A stretch of 64,000 nucleotides of DNA from Physcia stellaris (taxonomy: Eukaryota; Ascomycota; Lecanoromycetes; Caliciales; Physciaceae), in assembly GCA_018902385.1 (NCBI GenBank), contig JABSSW010000068.1, positions 140,276-204,275 of the forward strand, written 5' to 3'. The notes below the pieces were generated by a model, which did no database searches, had not been told where the DNA came from, and saw only the letters and a program-made list of their open reading frames with translations. This document shows positions 1 through 12,530 of the stretch, piece by piece (the first letter of the stretch is position 1; every line of letters begins with the position of its first letter). A program made the translations under genes and the position numbers.

Positions 1-385
1 ACACACATCCCAAATCAAAAGTCCAATTCAAACTCCAATTCAAAACTCGGCTCAACGGTTATTTTCACCGCTGTACTCGGTATAGAGATCCTTCAGATCG
101 TTGGTACGAGGTACAACTCATATGTCTTTCAATAGCGTATTTGTGTCGCGATTAATTTTGAGCTGACTTCCATTTGATGACAGGGGCTATTACACGGAGA
201 AATAGGTCAACATCAGCACATAGAATGAGATGACAAGCCGATCTTTGACCACAGCCTAGCTGTATTCGAAAAGATATATCTCGGCCCTCGCATATCAGCA
301 CATCAGTGGATCCGCTCTAACTCGTGTCTTCAGGTGTATCCGGCTCATGAAAAGAAAAAGATCCGTTGAGTCCATTTCATGATTA
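1..385. other. intergenic, no gene seen
   Basis: This is the 3' flank of the minus-strand synthetase gene that ends at 386. I see no convincing open frame, tRNA or repeat. The only notable short motif, a GATA-type palindrome at 383-393, overlaps the synthetase stop codon. Confidence 0.6.
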
Positions 386-3300
386 TCAGATAAATCCACA
401 TTCAGCCAACGATTTATCCCAATTATCAGCAGAAGTCACCCATCGCAGCGCATCCACAAACACATCCAAAGCCTGCTCAACCTCGCGCTTTCTGAGCTGT
501 GCATTATCCCATTTCGCATCGATGAAAATCGTCTCGTCATCTTGAAACCCACAAAACCATTGCAGTCCAATATCACTCCTGAATTCCATCTGCACTTGTT
601 CCACTCTTTTCAGGTTTTTCCCGACCCGCGACTTCGTGCCCGGAAGCCAATTGAAGCATTGACGGCGAAAGAGGCTGTCCAATACATCACCGCCGTCGAT
701 GTCGCGCGGGATGTGCTCCGACGCTAACATCGATCGGAGTCTGTAGATGGGAGCATGGGCATATCTGGTCAATTCCTGTTGTTCCTCGTACATTCGGCGT
801 ACGAGGTTGGACACTGAATCTCTTTTGTGCACTGTTATCTTACTCAGGACTAGCTCCACTGTTGGCCCAGGTATGTCCATCGGATGGGTGAAGGGCAACG
901 GTGAGTCGGCGCTGTGGTCCTCTACAAAGGGCCAAGAACGACCAGCCTCAAAACCTACAAAGACAGCCTCTTCGGCACCCGTAAAATGAATGTTCATCAG
1001 AGCGCAGGCTGCTTTAGTGAAGATAACAGATGGTACACCAACGTCAGCTCTGTGCTGGTTGAAGCTAGGAAGATGGATTGTTCGTAGGATGCCGGTTTGT
1101 CCGCAAGCATCTTCGCCATCAAGGATTGGACGCTCTTCTGGCCTGCCCGGAGTACCGTCAAGGTGTTTCCAGTCGATTTCATGGCCCCGAAACCAACCCG
1201 GGGCTCTGTGGGCGGGCCAAAATGCTTTCTGTGAACGACCTAGATCGCGCAAGCGGCGATAATGGAAATCGCAGGCAGCTTGAGCTGCATGACCGCTCCT
1301 GTGCAGGAAGTAAGTGTCTGCAAAGTCTTTGTAATTACCGCGATCCGAAGGCGGGGAGTGACCAAGGAGAATCGCGTCAAGGTCTTGGAGCCAGAGTGAG
1401 ATCGACAATGCGTCAAAGGTAGCATGCTGCCCGAGGAATGCAAATCCCGACCCCCCGGTAGATTTGACATCTGCGATCAAGAGCTTGAACAAAGGCCCGG
1501 GCACTGCCGCAAAATCATACTCCATGTTATCTCGCAAGAGTAAGCAAAGGTCTTCGGGTTTTTCCACGTCGAGGTTTTCCGTCACCGTAAGTGCATCCCA
1601 GTGGTTGCCTGGCCGAATGACCACGAATAACTGCAAATTGTCTTTGTACGAGATTATTAAGCTACGAAGTGTCGAGTAATGCACCAAGGACCTCTTTAGA
1701 GCCTCTTTGAGTTCAGTGGAGCTGGCCTTTGGGACACTAAAGGCTTGTCGATGATTGAATGATTGCGGCCTCAGACGTTGGCCGAGAAACATGTTGATGT
1801 CTGGTAGTGGGATTACATCTTCCACATGCTGGTCCCAATTCAGATTCATCTCAGCCAAGATTGGTTTCATAAGATTTCGTGTCTCTGCAGTCACTTCGGG
1901 ATCACCACAAGTATGTGCCATATCCTCTGTTTCTGGAGGCCCGTCACGGTTCATTACAGGAGATGACTGATCCTGCGGGCTGGCGGTATTTTGACTGAGG
2001 AGCTGGGCTTGTCCTCGTATGGTGGCTTTGTTGTCAAAATCCTCAAGGCCTAAACTGATGCCAAGTTCTCTTTTAATCAAAGCTGTGAATTGGAGTATCA
2101 TGATACTGTCAGCAAAGGTATGTATAGATTCATCTAGCGGCAGGGAATCTTCAGCGTAACCGGTAATTTGTGACCATGCCCGAATACTGATATCGAGGTA
2201 CGACCCATCCGCGATAGATTTCGCTGTGCTTTGCTGCTCAGCGAGAAAGCTGGTTACGCGCTCTTGAAGCTCAACTTTCCTGATTTTGCCAGAAGTGGTC
2301 GTTGGGAACCTCTCTAGTCCGAGATCACTGGTCATATCCAACACTTTTACAGGGGACAGCGTTGGCCCGAGTTCACTGTGAACAGCTTGTCGTAGGTCGT
2401 CATTGGATATACTGCAGGCTTCCGTCTTCTGAACGATAGCGACCGGCACTTCTCCTGCTACTTCGTCCGGGACAGCGACAACCCGTGCCTTTTGGGCGCG
2501 TGTCAATCAAATGCTCTGCGTTATTGGTATGAGACTCACTGTTACTCCGGCCACCCTTTCGAAGGAGCTTTCTATGCTAAACGGCGAGATATTAACACCT
2601 CCTCTGACTATCATATCTTTGTATCTTCCAAGCACATGTACGACGCCTACAGCATCTATGACTGCTCTATCACCGGTAGCTATCCAGAGTTCTTGGCTTC
2701 CTGGCTTCTCGTAGATCATGTCGTCTTCTACGCCAATGTATCCAGAGATGACTTGGTGACCACCAAGATGGAGTTCTCCTACTTGACCGCGTTTGAGTGG
2801 CGTCTTCGATCCAGGTTCGCAAATCGCCACTTTGGCCCCAGGTATTGGTCGACCTACACTGGAAGAGATCTCCTGGTTCTCAGGTATATCTGCATTATCC
2901 CAACCAATGGAAAAAGCGCTTTCGGTCATTCCGAAGTGTGTCGAAGCGCTCTTTGCCCCGAATTGATTTGGGTCAAGGCAAGCCCGTAGGGTTTCGGACT
3001 CAATAGTGGTACCAGCGAGATCGATGGAGAGGAGCGATCCAAGCATGCAGCTGTCAAACGAGGAGTGACTTCTGAGCGCATGTATCATACTTGGCACTGC
3101 GGCCATGTGTGTGCAGCGATGTCTCTTGATCGCGTCTAAGGTTGAGAGGGCGTCAAAAGTCCTACTTGGATACATAACACACGCACCAGCAAGCCAGAAT
3201 GCTAGTGTCACAGTCATACCGAGCGAATGGTGAGAGGGTAAGTGTTGTGCAGAGCATTTGTCTTCGTTTATGTGCCTCAGGCTGCGGTATGCGAGGGCCG

Positions 3301-3964
3301 GAAGGCATAGGGTCTTGCTGGTGTGTGGGCAAGCTTTGGGAGCAGCAGTAGTGCCACTGGTGAAGAGTATCAGCACGACATCACTGGCATGCTTTGGTGT
3401 AGGATCTCGTGTTGGGACTCTTGACAGTTTCGAGAATACCACCTGGAAGGATTGCCAGGACAGCGGTAGGCTCTCATTTCCATTCCTGATGGCGACCTTG
3501 AGCGGGACATCTCGTAAAAGGGCTGATGTTGTTTTCACTAGCGTCGCTGCTAGATGTGCATCGGCAGTCACGATGATACTTGGTTTGACGGTCGTGAGCA
3601 TATGATCCACCTCTGGTCGGCCAACACTCTGAGGGTCCAACGGTACAAATGTATAGCCAAGTCTTGCGGATGTCCAGAATAGTAGTGCGAACTCTACTTG
3701 GTTATGAAGAAAAGTCATAATTGAATGCTCTGAAACATCAACGAAGCTTTCTAAGCACGCCGCCAATATTTCAGACTTTTCGAAGAGCTCAATATAGGAC
3801 AGTTTTCCAGGGATTAGCTGTGCTTCAGATTGATGAAGCGAAATAACAGCGCTGTTATGGGGATGTTGATGAGCGGCCTGAGACAGAAGGGACCAAAGGC
3901 TTACAGCCTCAGCTGGAGGTTCTTCACCATGCAGCTCGGCCCTAAGCTCATTATCTGAAGACAT
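386..3964 (-). CDS. adenylation-carrier-condensation (A-T-C) NRPS-like synthetase
   Basis: Predicted enzyme that activates an acid as an adenylate, loads it on a phosphopantetheine arm and condenses it with a nucleophile. Two open stretches in the same frame are separated by one TGA. A GTGAGT...AAAAG intron at 2489-2539 (51 nt, in frame) removes the stop, giving exons 2540-3964 and 386-2488 and about 1,175 aa. Adenylation motifs seen: TSGTTAAPK (~202-210), HFGMTE (~343), TGD (~430), GRYKD (~446) with GGVNISP, and TTSGKIRK with the A10 lysine near 543. The carrier motif is ADSI with Ser near 603. The condensation domain starts near 680; its HHxxxDG motif reads QHATFDA (~829), so the first His and the Gly are replaced. 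The GRxKD...GGxNI form of A8 is typical of acyl-CoA synthetases rather than amino-acid NRPS A domains, so an acyl or aryl acid substrate is possible. The domain calls are firm; the substrate is unknown. Confidence 0.88.
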
Positions 3965-5729
3965 GCTTTACTGTCAATTCAGTAAAGCTGCGCTTATGTG
4001 TCTCACTGTATTAGTTGGAGGTTCGCAAGTACGTATCAGACCTCAAGAAACTGAAATGTAACGTCGGCCTGCTGGACAGGGACCTCGTATGGAAGCGGCT
4101 CTGAGAGACTAGAATCGTACTACTTACAGGTCTACAAAGAGGTATATATACAGGTCCAATCTGGCTTGTTGATCAGGATTCGAGTTACCAGCACGAGTAC
4201 GAAATACCTCGTGCTCTGGGGCTACCTTATGAGAGCTTCGTACCAGAAACTCTTATCTATAGGCCTCCCATTGGGCCGCCTGTACTGATGCTACTGTACC
4301 TGGCTTGGTGGTAGGATGGAACGTCCTTCCGAGTCAGGGGTGTTAATGCAGGAAAGACGCATCTATGCCCGACCGTCAGAGGAAATGCTCGGACATTGTG
4401 CTCATGAAATTGCAGGCGGCTACCCATTAACGCGCACCAACGAATTCTTACACACCTTCAAATTTAGTCGCCCAATGGAGTTTAGTATTCGTTCATATGT
4501 CCTCCTCAAGCTCTTGTCTCTCATCAAAGGATACAATTTAGACTCACATCCCGAAGTCCAGCACCGTTAAAGATTTGCAGGTCAAGCACAGATTAGAGAT
4601 CTCATCCTATTCCCATCCTAAACAAGACGTCAAGCCTCTGGCTCAGATCATCGCCTCAAAACCCGCTGAAGTCGACAACCGCCTTGTCCCGAATCGCGTG
4701 CCAACTCCTTCGTTCGTCTCCCGAAGATCCCCACAGACTTTCACCCTAAAGCTGACGAGAATGCTTGCATATCAGTACTCGTGGCACCAGACTCGTTCAA
4801 TACTTTAATGAAGAGCCCCGCCGAGTAACTGTTTATCGATAGCAGCTGCAACTCTACAACGATCAGCAAGCTCCGAGAGCATGCTGACCCAAGCACAGAT
4901 CAACCCAGTTGACCAGCTTGCACGCAATAGCGATTCAAAGCTTTCTTCTCGGACAGGGGGCAACCCATATGGCGATTGCTGACAAATGTGGCCTCACAGA
5001 GGGCCTCGGTACGGCACTCCATCAATTCCTATATCTCCAGAGAGCCTCGTATTGGAAAGGATCGTGGCTCATACTGCCGGCTCGAAGCTCCCGACAGACG
5101 GCGGTAGCATGCACGGGGCTTTGGCCTGCAGTAAAACGTGTTTAACTTATTACCTCATTGTTGTTTCCCCGAGGAGTTCTGAAGCTATTCAGGGTGTGGA
5201 TGCTTTAAAGGAAGATCCACCCGAGCCAAGCCATAATACCGTATGTCGGATGAATAACGCTTTTGTTTCTCTGTAGAATTGCACCACTGATTTATCTCGA
5301 TGATTGCAGGGTGGGAACGTTGTGAACGGGACAGGAAAATCATTTCTTTTCCCAGAAATAGATAATTACCCTAGGAGAGCCAACAGTATGTGTTTCATTT
5401 TACAAATTCGCCGGATTAGTGATCGACTTTAATGCGTTTTCGCCTCTAAGGATAAGGTTCTTTACATCTTCCGCAGCTTATCATGCCCAATATATTAGCA
5501 GACAGCTATCCTTGGAGCGATTTAGGTGGCGGTACCCCAGCAGATATCGAAGGATCTCACGGAGATGCCATTTTTCCAGTTGCCCGAGATCAGTTCACAG
5601 TCGACTTTTCTCCAAATTCAAATCCACAGTCTGCACCCGAGTGAGGGATGGGTAGAGAAATCAACCATGCTAGAACTCGATATTTGATCTCATGTCTATT
5701 GGCTCTGCCTTCATCTGCTTAAGTAAGCT
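3965..5729. other. intergenic, possible degraded coding sequence
   Basis: Composition is ordinary and no intact gene is visible. Short open frames (84 aa at 4316-4570, 96 aa at 4986-5276) overlap each other and match no family I recognise. Around 4,700-5,280 all three plus frames carry protein-like stretches broken by stops, which could be an eroded gene or a cluster regulator with unrecognised introns. There is no AT shift of the kind seen after 23,400, so the repeat mutator has not acted here. Confidence 0.35.
4143..4150 (-). promoter_or_regulatory. possible TATA box of the A-T-C synthetase
   Basis: An alternating TATATATA run lies about 180 bases upstream of the synthetase ATG. It is the best TATA-like element in the intergenic stretch. 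No transcript evidence is available. Confidence 0.25.
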
Positions 5730-7422
5730 TTATAAGCTACAATCTAAGTAGTATGCTATTTTACATCGCCACACCAGCACCTCCAAGTACATCAATAGAA
5801 TCTCAGCCCCTTGCCCACTCCCCAACATAGCCGTAACCCCAGTGAAAACAATCAACAACCCGTACCCAGTCCCATACGCGGCCGCCGCATCCCAACCTTT
5901 CCCACCCTTCAACAACTCATTGCTCAACGGCCCGCAGACCACACACCCGATGCCCCTCCCCGCCGCCAACAGTCCGAAGACCACCGTCTGTTCAGCTCGT
6001 GGGTCTCTGGACCTCACTTCGCGCACGATGGCGGCCCAGCAGCTCGAGAAGCCGCCGCCGAAGAGACCGTAGAGGATGGAGAAGACGTAGAGAGGTGCGA
6101 TGGAGGAGGAAAAGCCCCAGATGAGGAAGATGGAGATGGTGGATACGATTATGACGTTTGTGACGTCGTATTTGTCGGATGCTGCGCCGATTATGATGCT
6201 GTTTTGTGAAGATAAGTTATGAGTAAATATTCGAGAGCTTGTGGGAGCTGGGGCAGGGGAAGAGCTTACCCGCCTATTGTGGTCGCAGCGTTTAGGAGCG
6301 AGAGGGTGGAGGAGCCAGCAAGTTCGGAAAGCCCAATTTTATCGGCGAAAGCTAACATGTGTTGATTAGCAAAGGATAGGGATTGGAGATGGCAATGGCG
6401 GCTAGCAGAGACGAGTGCACGTACTAGGCAGGAAGATTGTCGGGATAAAGTATCCGACTCCCTGGATGATATTCCCAGTTTCCATGAACCAGAAGATGGG
6501 CTGCTTGAGGAATCCTAGATGGATTGGCTGTCTGCGGGCTGCCTTGGGAATGCGAGGCTTCATGTAGTAGACTAATGGTGCGGTGAAGACTACCTATTCT
6601 AAAGTCAACATAGTCGAGCGATTAGCACTGGCAAAGACCCTCACCAGCGAAACGGCCCATATCTGCAAGGCAGTTCTAGCGCTGTATGTTTGCAACGCCC
6701 AGTTCATGATCAACGGAATGACCAATCCGCCAATACCAGTGCCAGCGAAAGTCACGCCTTAAACGATCAGCATTGCTTCCAAATAGAATGGATAGAAAAG
6801 TTTCAGGTACCAAGGGCAAAGCCTTTTCTTTTCACGAACCATTCATCCAGATACTGAAGTGTCGGCATGTAGATCATGCAGCCGCCAATAGCGTAAAGTA
6901 CCCCTTGGGTTAGAATAAGTTGCCAGACTCTCTGTGCATAGGAGGAAGCAACGAGTGTCAAAGGAAGGAATGCCAGGCCGATAATGGTCAAGAGGCGTCG
7001 GCGGTGAGGGAAGCGCCTGCAGGTCTCCAGGACGAAGGGCGAGAGAAAGTACATGAGGCCCTACAAGCCTGATCAGTAAAGTGGTGGGCTACGGTTTCAC
7101 AGCCTTACCGCGGCCAGGGTGCCAATAATGGCAATTCCAGAACCATCGGATTGGAAAGGCTCATGAGTACTGTAGTATTGCTGGAAGACTCCGAAAGAGA
7201 ATGGAAATCCTAACACCATCAAAGCCGTAATCAGTCTGGCAGATTGATAGTGTACCTACCCCATACGAGCGCCTCGACGCTAAAGCATGCGCACAGAAAG
7301 AGCCATGCGTCTTTACCACCGTCCTGTGGAGGAAGTTTAGGTTCCAAGGAAGCGCTCACTCCTGACTGATGAAGCTCGAAAACATCGCCGTTGTGTAAAC
7401 TGTCGGTGCTGGCGGGTTCCAT
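5730..7422 (-). CDS. MFS transporter, monocarboxylate-transporter-like (MCT/SLC16 type)
   Basis: Plasma-membrane carrier of the major facilitator superfamily. I rebuilt seven exons on the minus strand: 7260-7422, 7109-7209, 6811-7060, 6645-6757, 6425-6593, 6270-6351 and 5730-6198. Each intron has GT..AG ends, is 48-73 nt long and keeps frame. The total is 1,347 nt, about 448 aa, a normal MFS length. The N-terminus is hydrophilic (~40 aa). The first membrane span contains WGFPFSFGVFQ, as in fungal MCT-like carriers. Later parts show GTGIGGLVIP and a C-terminal half rich in membrane segments (YGLFGGGFSSCWAAI). The last ~15 residues after the final span are poorly typical, and a further short 3' exon is possible. 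It lies between the synthetase and the N5-monooxygenase, so it may export their product or import a precursor. The substrate cannot be read from sequence; it is not an obvious siderophore-type (SIT) carrier. Confidence 0.85.
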
Positions 7423-9012
7423 TGTCGCGCGTTACACCAGATCTGTTGGCGTTTGGTTCTGTTATGATGCTTAGGAGGCTGTAAGGAGCATGAGTTGCCG
7501 GAAGCAAATGATGAAATCAGAGCGGATGGGAAGATGCCATGAGTGTGAGTCAGAAGTTTAAATGAGGATGCACCTCGGCACCCGACACCTTCCACTTCAC
7601 TACGCCTCATGAACAGGCACGGAAAGGCTACAACGAGACTCTCCGACAATGGGATTGAGGTGCAAAGGAATGTGGCGAGTCACGTGATGTACTTGCTCTT
7701 CCATTGCCGTTCCCTTACTCCAATCACATGTACATTACTCAGAGGAATCTGGGTTGCATTCGCTTAGCATACGATGATCGGACAAAGGAGGCTGGGTCAT
7801 CTCCGGAAAAAAGGATCCCGTGATACCCTCCATCGGGGGGGTTTCTTTTCGGAGTAATGACTCCGACGACGTTACACAAAGCCTTAGTAAGACTGAATGC
7901 TTACCTCAGCCTCATCTCCACAGGACGCTCTCATTACGCGATGGAAGGAAGAAATGGCCAACCTCGACGTCGTCTCACCGAGTACCTTTATGTCATGAAG
8001 AGAGCGTTTTAATCGAACCATTCAACCGTTTCATGCATACACCTCAAATTATCAGGTCCTACGCCCCTCCCAAGTCAATAAGAAAACATCGACAGGTGTA
8101 TCAATTAATACACATGCAGCATTTGACGAGAACTGTTTACCAAAGTCTCCGCTCTCACCAGAACCTCCAAGGTCGATACTGGCTCCACTATACACCGCTA
8201 GAAGCGTCCCAAAGATCCGAAACGAATTAGTGTACTGGGTAGAGTATCAGAAAAGGTGATTATCATGAGGAGATCACTAATCATGGCATGATTCGTCGTT
8301 CTCGCAAGAGGCCCAGAATCGATACTAGCATAATTGTGGGAAACGCAGGCTTGAGAACGGCCGTAGGTCTGAAGTGACGTTGCAGTCAGCATGGACAATC
8401 TTAAGACCAGGCTCCACTTCGACGCTTGACTCATGCACATGGCCTGTGCTCTATGCACATCAGCATGCTTACCAGCCCGGGTTACGACTTGTATGTTACA
8501 ACGACTGGTTGATATTGAAAATGATGGCACAAGAGTAGCGGACACAATGATCCAACCACCTCAACACGGCCTCATACTAGGACTTGTTCCACGATCCGGG
8601 GGTACGGCACAGTGACCGCTCATCCTCTGACACGGAACCTGTGCTGATTCACAATGCGTGTAAGATAATGGTCGCTCCATGAGGCATACAACGTATTACG
8701 TATTGTCGTCAGCCGAGTTCATGGATATACTAGACCATCTTCTTTCTTGTCAAAACAATATAGTGACTTCTCAACTTCGGCAGTGGTCGCAGCTTTCACA
8801 CTTCATCCCTTTTAAGACCGCAGTGCTCAGCACTGAACTTTCCTTTCCAGCCAGATTCCAGTATCTATAGACATTATGGTTCGGCGAGATATAAGCTCGG
8901 GCCCACTTAACGGCCATGTAGCGGCCAAGGGAGATCTACTACCCATTCGCAACGGTCATGGTTTTCCTTCACCTATTAATGCCACAGCAATGCAGTGGCC
9001 CCAGTCCTACCT
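7423..9012. other. divergent intergenic region, probable promoters of MFS and monooxygenase genes
   Basis: The MFS gene is read leftward and the monooxygenase rightward, so this 1.6-kb stretch should hold both promoters. No intact gene is seen. A 136-aa open frame at 7820-8230 has no recognisable domain and is probably spurious. I looked for the siderophore-repressor site ATCWGATAA here and found no exact copy. Confidence 0.5.
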
Positions 9013-10533
9013 ATGGCAGAAACTGGGGATCTATACGATCTCGTCTGTGTCGGATTTGGACCAGCTTCGATGGCGATAGCTACCGCAATCTATGACATGT
9101 TCGAGCATTCAGCCGTTCCTTTCGAGCGCCGACCAAAGGTAGCATTCTTGGAACGGCAACCAACATTTGGCTGGCACGTTGGAATGCAGCTACCGGGGGC
9201 AAAGATGCAGATCACTTTCGTCAAAGATTTCGCTACACAACGAAATCCTAGGAGCCGCTTCACCTTCCTCAACTATCTCTGGAGCAAGGATCGTCTGACT
9301 CAATTTACCAACCTCAGCACCTTCCGACCCGCAAGATTAGAATACCAGGATTACATGAGTTGGATCGCGGATTCTTTCAAAGGCTTGGTGCATTACGGAC
9401 GGGAAGTTACCGAAATCGCAGCTTCGCAGGAGTCCTCGGAACCGCGACCGGTCCGTTCTTTCTGCCTTTCGACAAGAGACGTACAGACTGGTCAGCTCAG
9501 GAACTATCGATCAAGACACATTGTCATTTCTGCAGGTGGCCGACCGAATATTCCCAAAAGCCTGATGCAGCAATGGGCGGCTCAAAGTTACACCATCCAT
9601 TCCTCGCAATGCATGACAGCGCTCCCGAACCTTTTACCTTTTCCAGACAGAGAATACAGGATCGCAGTCGTGGGCGGCGGCCAAAGTGGAGCCGAGATCT
9701 TCAATCACCTCCAAACAGCCTATCCCAACGCTCAAACCTCCCTGATCATCAAAGGCAGCGCTCTGCGCCCCTGCGACGATTCCCCATTGTACGTACCCCA
9801 TCTCCAATACCTACAGTACAAGCCAAGCGTGAAACCAAGCTAATCAACCCTACAGCGTCAACGAGATCTTCGACCCCTGGCAACCATCCATCTTCTACAA
9901 CCGCAAAGCTCCCATCCGCGAAGCCTCCATCCTCCTCGACCGAGCCACCAACTACGGCGTCGTCCGCCTCGAACTAATCAACGCCATCTACGAAAAACTC
10001 TACACCCAAGCCCTGGCCGCCGGCCCGGGCGCGCAGCCCCAGAACCGCATCCTCCGCTACCGCACCGTGACCGGTCTCACAGACCACGACCGCGGCGTAA
10101 CCATGCGGTGCACAAACGCAACAGCGCTCTACGAGCAGAGTGATGAGCCCGTGGAAGAGGTATTGGAGTTCGACGCCGTGATCCTGGCGACGGGGTATGT
10201 GCGCGACTTGCACGAATCGATGCTGAAACCGCTGCGGCATTTGCTGGGTTCTGCGCACGGGGATGGGGTGGGTAAGGCGGAGTGGATGGTTGATGAGAGG
10301 TATCGCGTTTTGTTCCCGGATGGGAATGTCGATGGGGGGGAGGCGGGGATTTGGCTTCAGGGGTGTAATGAGAAGACGCATGGGGTATGTTTATAATCCT
10401 TTTTCATTCTTATGCCCAGCTTTTTTTGACTGGTTCCCACTGACATTAACCGGCGCAGTTGAGCGATTCCATCTTATCAACCTTAGCGACCCGCGGAGGG
10501 CAGGTGGTGGAATCGATATTCGGACGGCTTTGA
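9013..10533 (+). CDS. sidA: L-ornithine N5-monooxygenase (SidA-like flavin monooxygenase)
   Basis: FAD- and NADPH-dependent N-hydroxylating monooxygenase. In characterised relatives it makes N5-hydroxyornithine, the first committed step to hydroxamate siderophores. Exons are 9013-9788, 9856-10384 and 10459-10533; introns of 67 and 74 nt have GT..AG ends and keep frame, giving about 459 aa. Motifs seen: FAD-binding VGFGPAS (~13-19), substrate-region KMQITFVKD (~64-72), NADPH-binding VVGGGQSGAE (~219-228), DDSPFVNEIF across the first splice junction, and ILATGY (~370). The C-terminal exon reads LSDSILSTLATRGGQ, matching the family end. The start is the first ATG after an in-frame stop. Family members often have a longer N-terminus, so an upstream exon (an out-of-frame ATG lies at 8876) cannot be excluded. 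The GC-rich body gives no sign of mutational decay. Family assignment is strong; that the product is a siderophore is inference. Confidence 0.92.
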
Positions 10534-12530
10534 TCGATCCTTTTCCGGGGGATTGGGGGCATAAGCGAGGAGAAGATGGGGGAAAGAGGTCCTTGATTAC
10601 CATATTACGCTATAGATTTCATTTGCTGTCCCCGGTTGATCTTTTCGTGCCTGGCTGAGATGGAAGGTCAGGGCTTTTATGAGGGGGGAGGGGGAGAGAC
10701 GAAAAGCGATTTTCCATTCCTTTTCCAAAGTCCTGAAGACTGACCTCCTTTTCTTCTGGTTGGAGTACTACCAACCGCCCCAACCGCCCCTCGCACATCT
10801 CCCACCGTCTCTCACTTCCATCTCTCTCTCGGCTTTCCTACATCTCACCCCCCACGCCCCACGCCCACAATCCCTCCCAATCCCACTCCAAAACGCACAC
10901 TATCCCCACACTATCTAAATCTCCCTTAGCTTCCTCCCCTCCCCGAAAACCCCTCTCCCCCTACGTACCCCGCTTCCCCATCCCGAGAAGAAAGCCGACT
11001 ATTAGAAAAAGAGGTCCCTGTGTCTTTCTAGCTAGCTCTAAACGGTGAACATGACGATGATGATGACGATGATGATGAAGGAATGGGGGTGTGGATAGAT
11101 ATAAAGCCCGTGATATGGGCATGGGCATGGGATAGGGTGGCTGAATATCGATGGCTATGGAGGGGTGTTGAATATACCGCCATGCCTACCTTGGGTATTA
11201 TTTTCGAAGCCCGAAAACCGCAGGGAGTTGCACTACCCCCGCGGGATGTTGCGTGGGAAGCTTTCAAAGTAGGGAAGGGGCCGGAAATATGGATTTTTGC
11301 CGGGAAAGAGAGAGGATGGGGGGGGGAGTGGTGCGATGAGACGTTAAAAAAAGGGGGAGGGGTCTTGGAGCTAGGGATGGCATTGTGTGGATTTGAAGCT
11401 AGTATTTGACGGGTTCTTGACGGGGAGGTGGTTGGTGAGAAGGAGGAATGGCTTGGTGAGGGTAATAGGAAAGGGGAGGGGGAGGGCGTCTTTGAAATTT
11501 CCCATGCTTAACGCTCTCGGTGCGGGATAAGGAGGAGAGGGATGCGAAGACGCGAGTGGGGGTCCCCATGCAGGTCTTCTGGATATGGGAGTCTTTCCAA
11601 TTGGATATGGCTGGAAGGCGATTCATTGGGTCTGAAGTTGTTGAACTGGGGGTTTTGAGGGGGTGGGGAAGGGTTGGTTGGGAAAGGGGATGACTTTTGG
11701 TTTGTAACTTTTCTGGGGTAGAGGAACGAGTAAGGATCACGCCAGAGGGGGAGGGTACGCATCGATTGATTGTTAGAGTGACGGTGGTAGACGGGATTAC
11801 TGTGCTTTCTGTGTCAGTCTTTCCGGGAGTATGCGTGGAGTACAGTAAGCACAATCGCTGAACCCCTACCAATGGAGCAACTCTCACCATGTCAAGTTTT
11901 AGACTGCTTATACGCTTCACCGCAAGTCAGTAGTCAGCCCCTTCATTCTGACTCAGGGCCTCTTTACTTTTTGGAGTTAGCAGCCCTATTACCAACGGGA
12001 AAGGGTATCCCCACGTTGCATTGACAATCAGTGTGGTCTGGAGGCCGCGCGTTCTCGTTTCCAGCTCATGTTGTATCACGGAACTAAGGCATGCGCGTCA
12101 AGAGAACCCGGTACGAGGCTCAGTCACACAACAGATAGCGTGCTGATGGTGGAAGCCGAACTCTTGCGATACCACCTCAGCCTTCTAAGGTATCTTGGCC
12201 GAAGATGCGAGAACGAGCTGCAGGTCGCTGCCTGACGATCTTGGTGCCACTGATGGCCTCTTGTTCGCGAAGCTGACGAACGATGTCACTCGAACGGCGG
12301 TCAAGGCGGGCCACGGCGTAGCATCGCCTTAAGTCTCACCGTCATGCTCGGGACCTCAGCTTGGAATATCAGGGTTCTCGATAGCCTTTGTTTTTTGTTC
12401 AAACCGCTTCTGCGCTTGTGTCTTTGTATGTAGGAAGCCGGGGTCTGGACTGCAACTCTTCATTTACTTAGATTTCCGCTCCCGGCCTTTAAAGAGAAAG
12501 CATCAGAATAGAGACGCATCCACTGCAAAC
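10534..12530. other. intergenic; pyrimidine-rich tract and short simple repeat
   Basis: The first part (about 10,680-10,990) is strongly C/T-rich on the plus strand, typical of fungal promoters. A (GAT)n-like simple repeat lies at 11051-11079. Between 11,083 and 11,920 there are overlapping frames on both strands (108 aa plus, 173 aa minus); the minus one is Pro/Ser-rich low complexity. I do not call a gene. The 3' end is presumably the promoter of the gene at 12531. Confidence 0.45.
11051..11079. repeat. GAT-type microsatellite
   Basis: Repeated GAT/GAC triplets, about nine units with two interruptions, in non-coding DNA upstream of the HODM-like gene. Confidence 0.8.

Noticed and set aside
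383-393. TTATCAGATAA palindrome containing the ATCWGATAA siderophore-repressor (GATA factor) consensus
   Set aside because: It overlaps the stop codon at the 3' end of the synthetase gene, not a promoter seen in this window. A single 9-mer can occur by chance, and no copy was found upstream of the N5-monooxygenase.
4316-5276. Series of short open frames between the synthetase and the MFS gene
   Set aside because: Frames overlap, contain no known motif and cannot be joined with plausible introns. Kept only as possible degraded coding sequence.
11399-11920. 173-aa minus-strand open frame
   Set aside because: Pro/Ser/Thr low-complexity translation, overlapping open frames on both strands, and no splice partners or motif.
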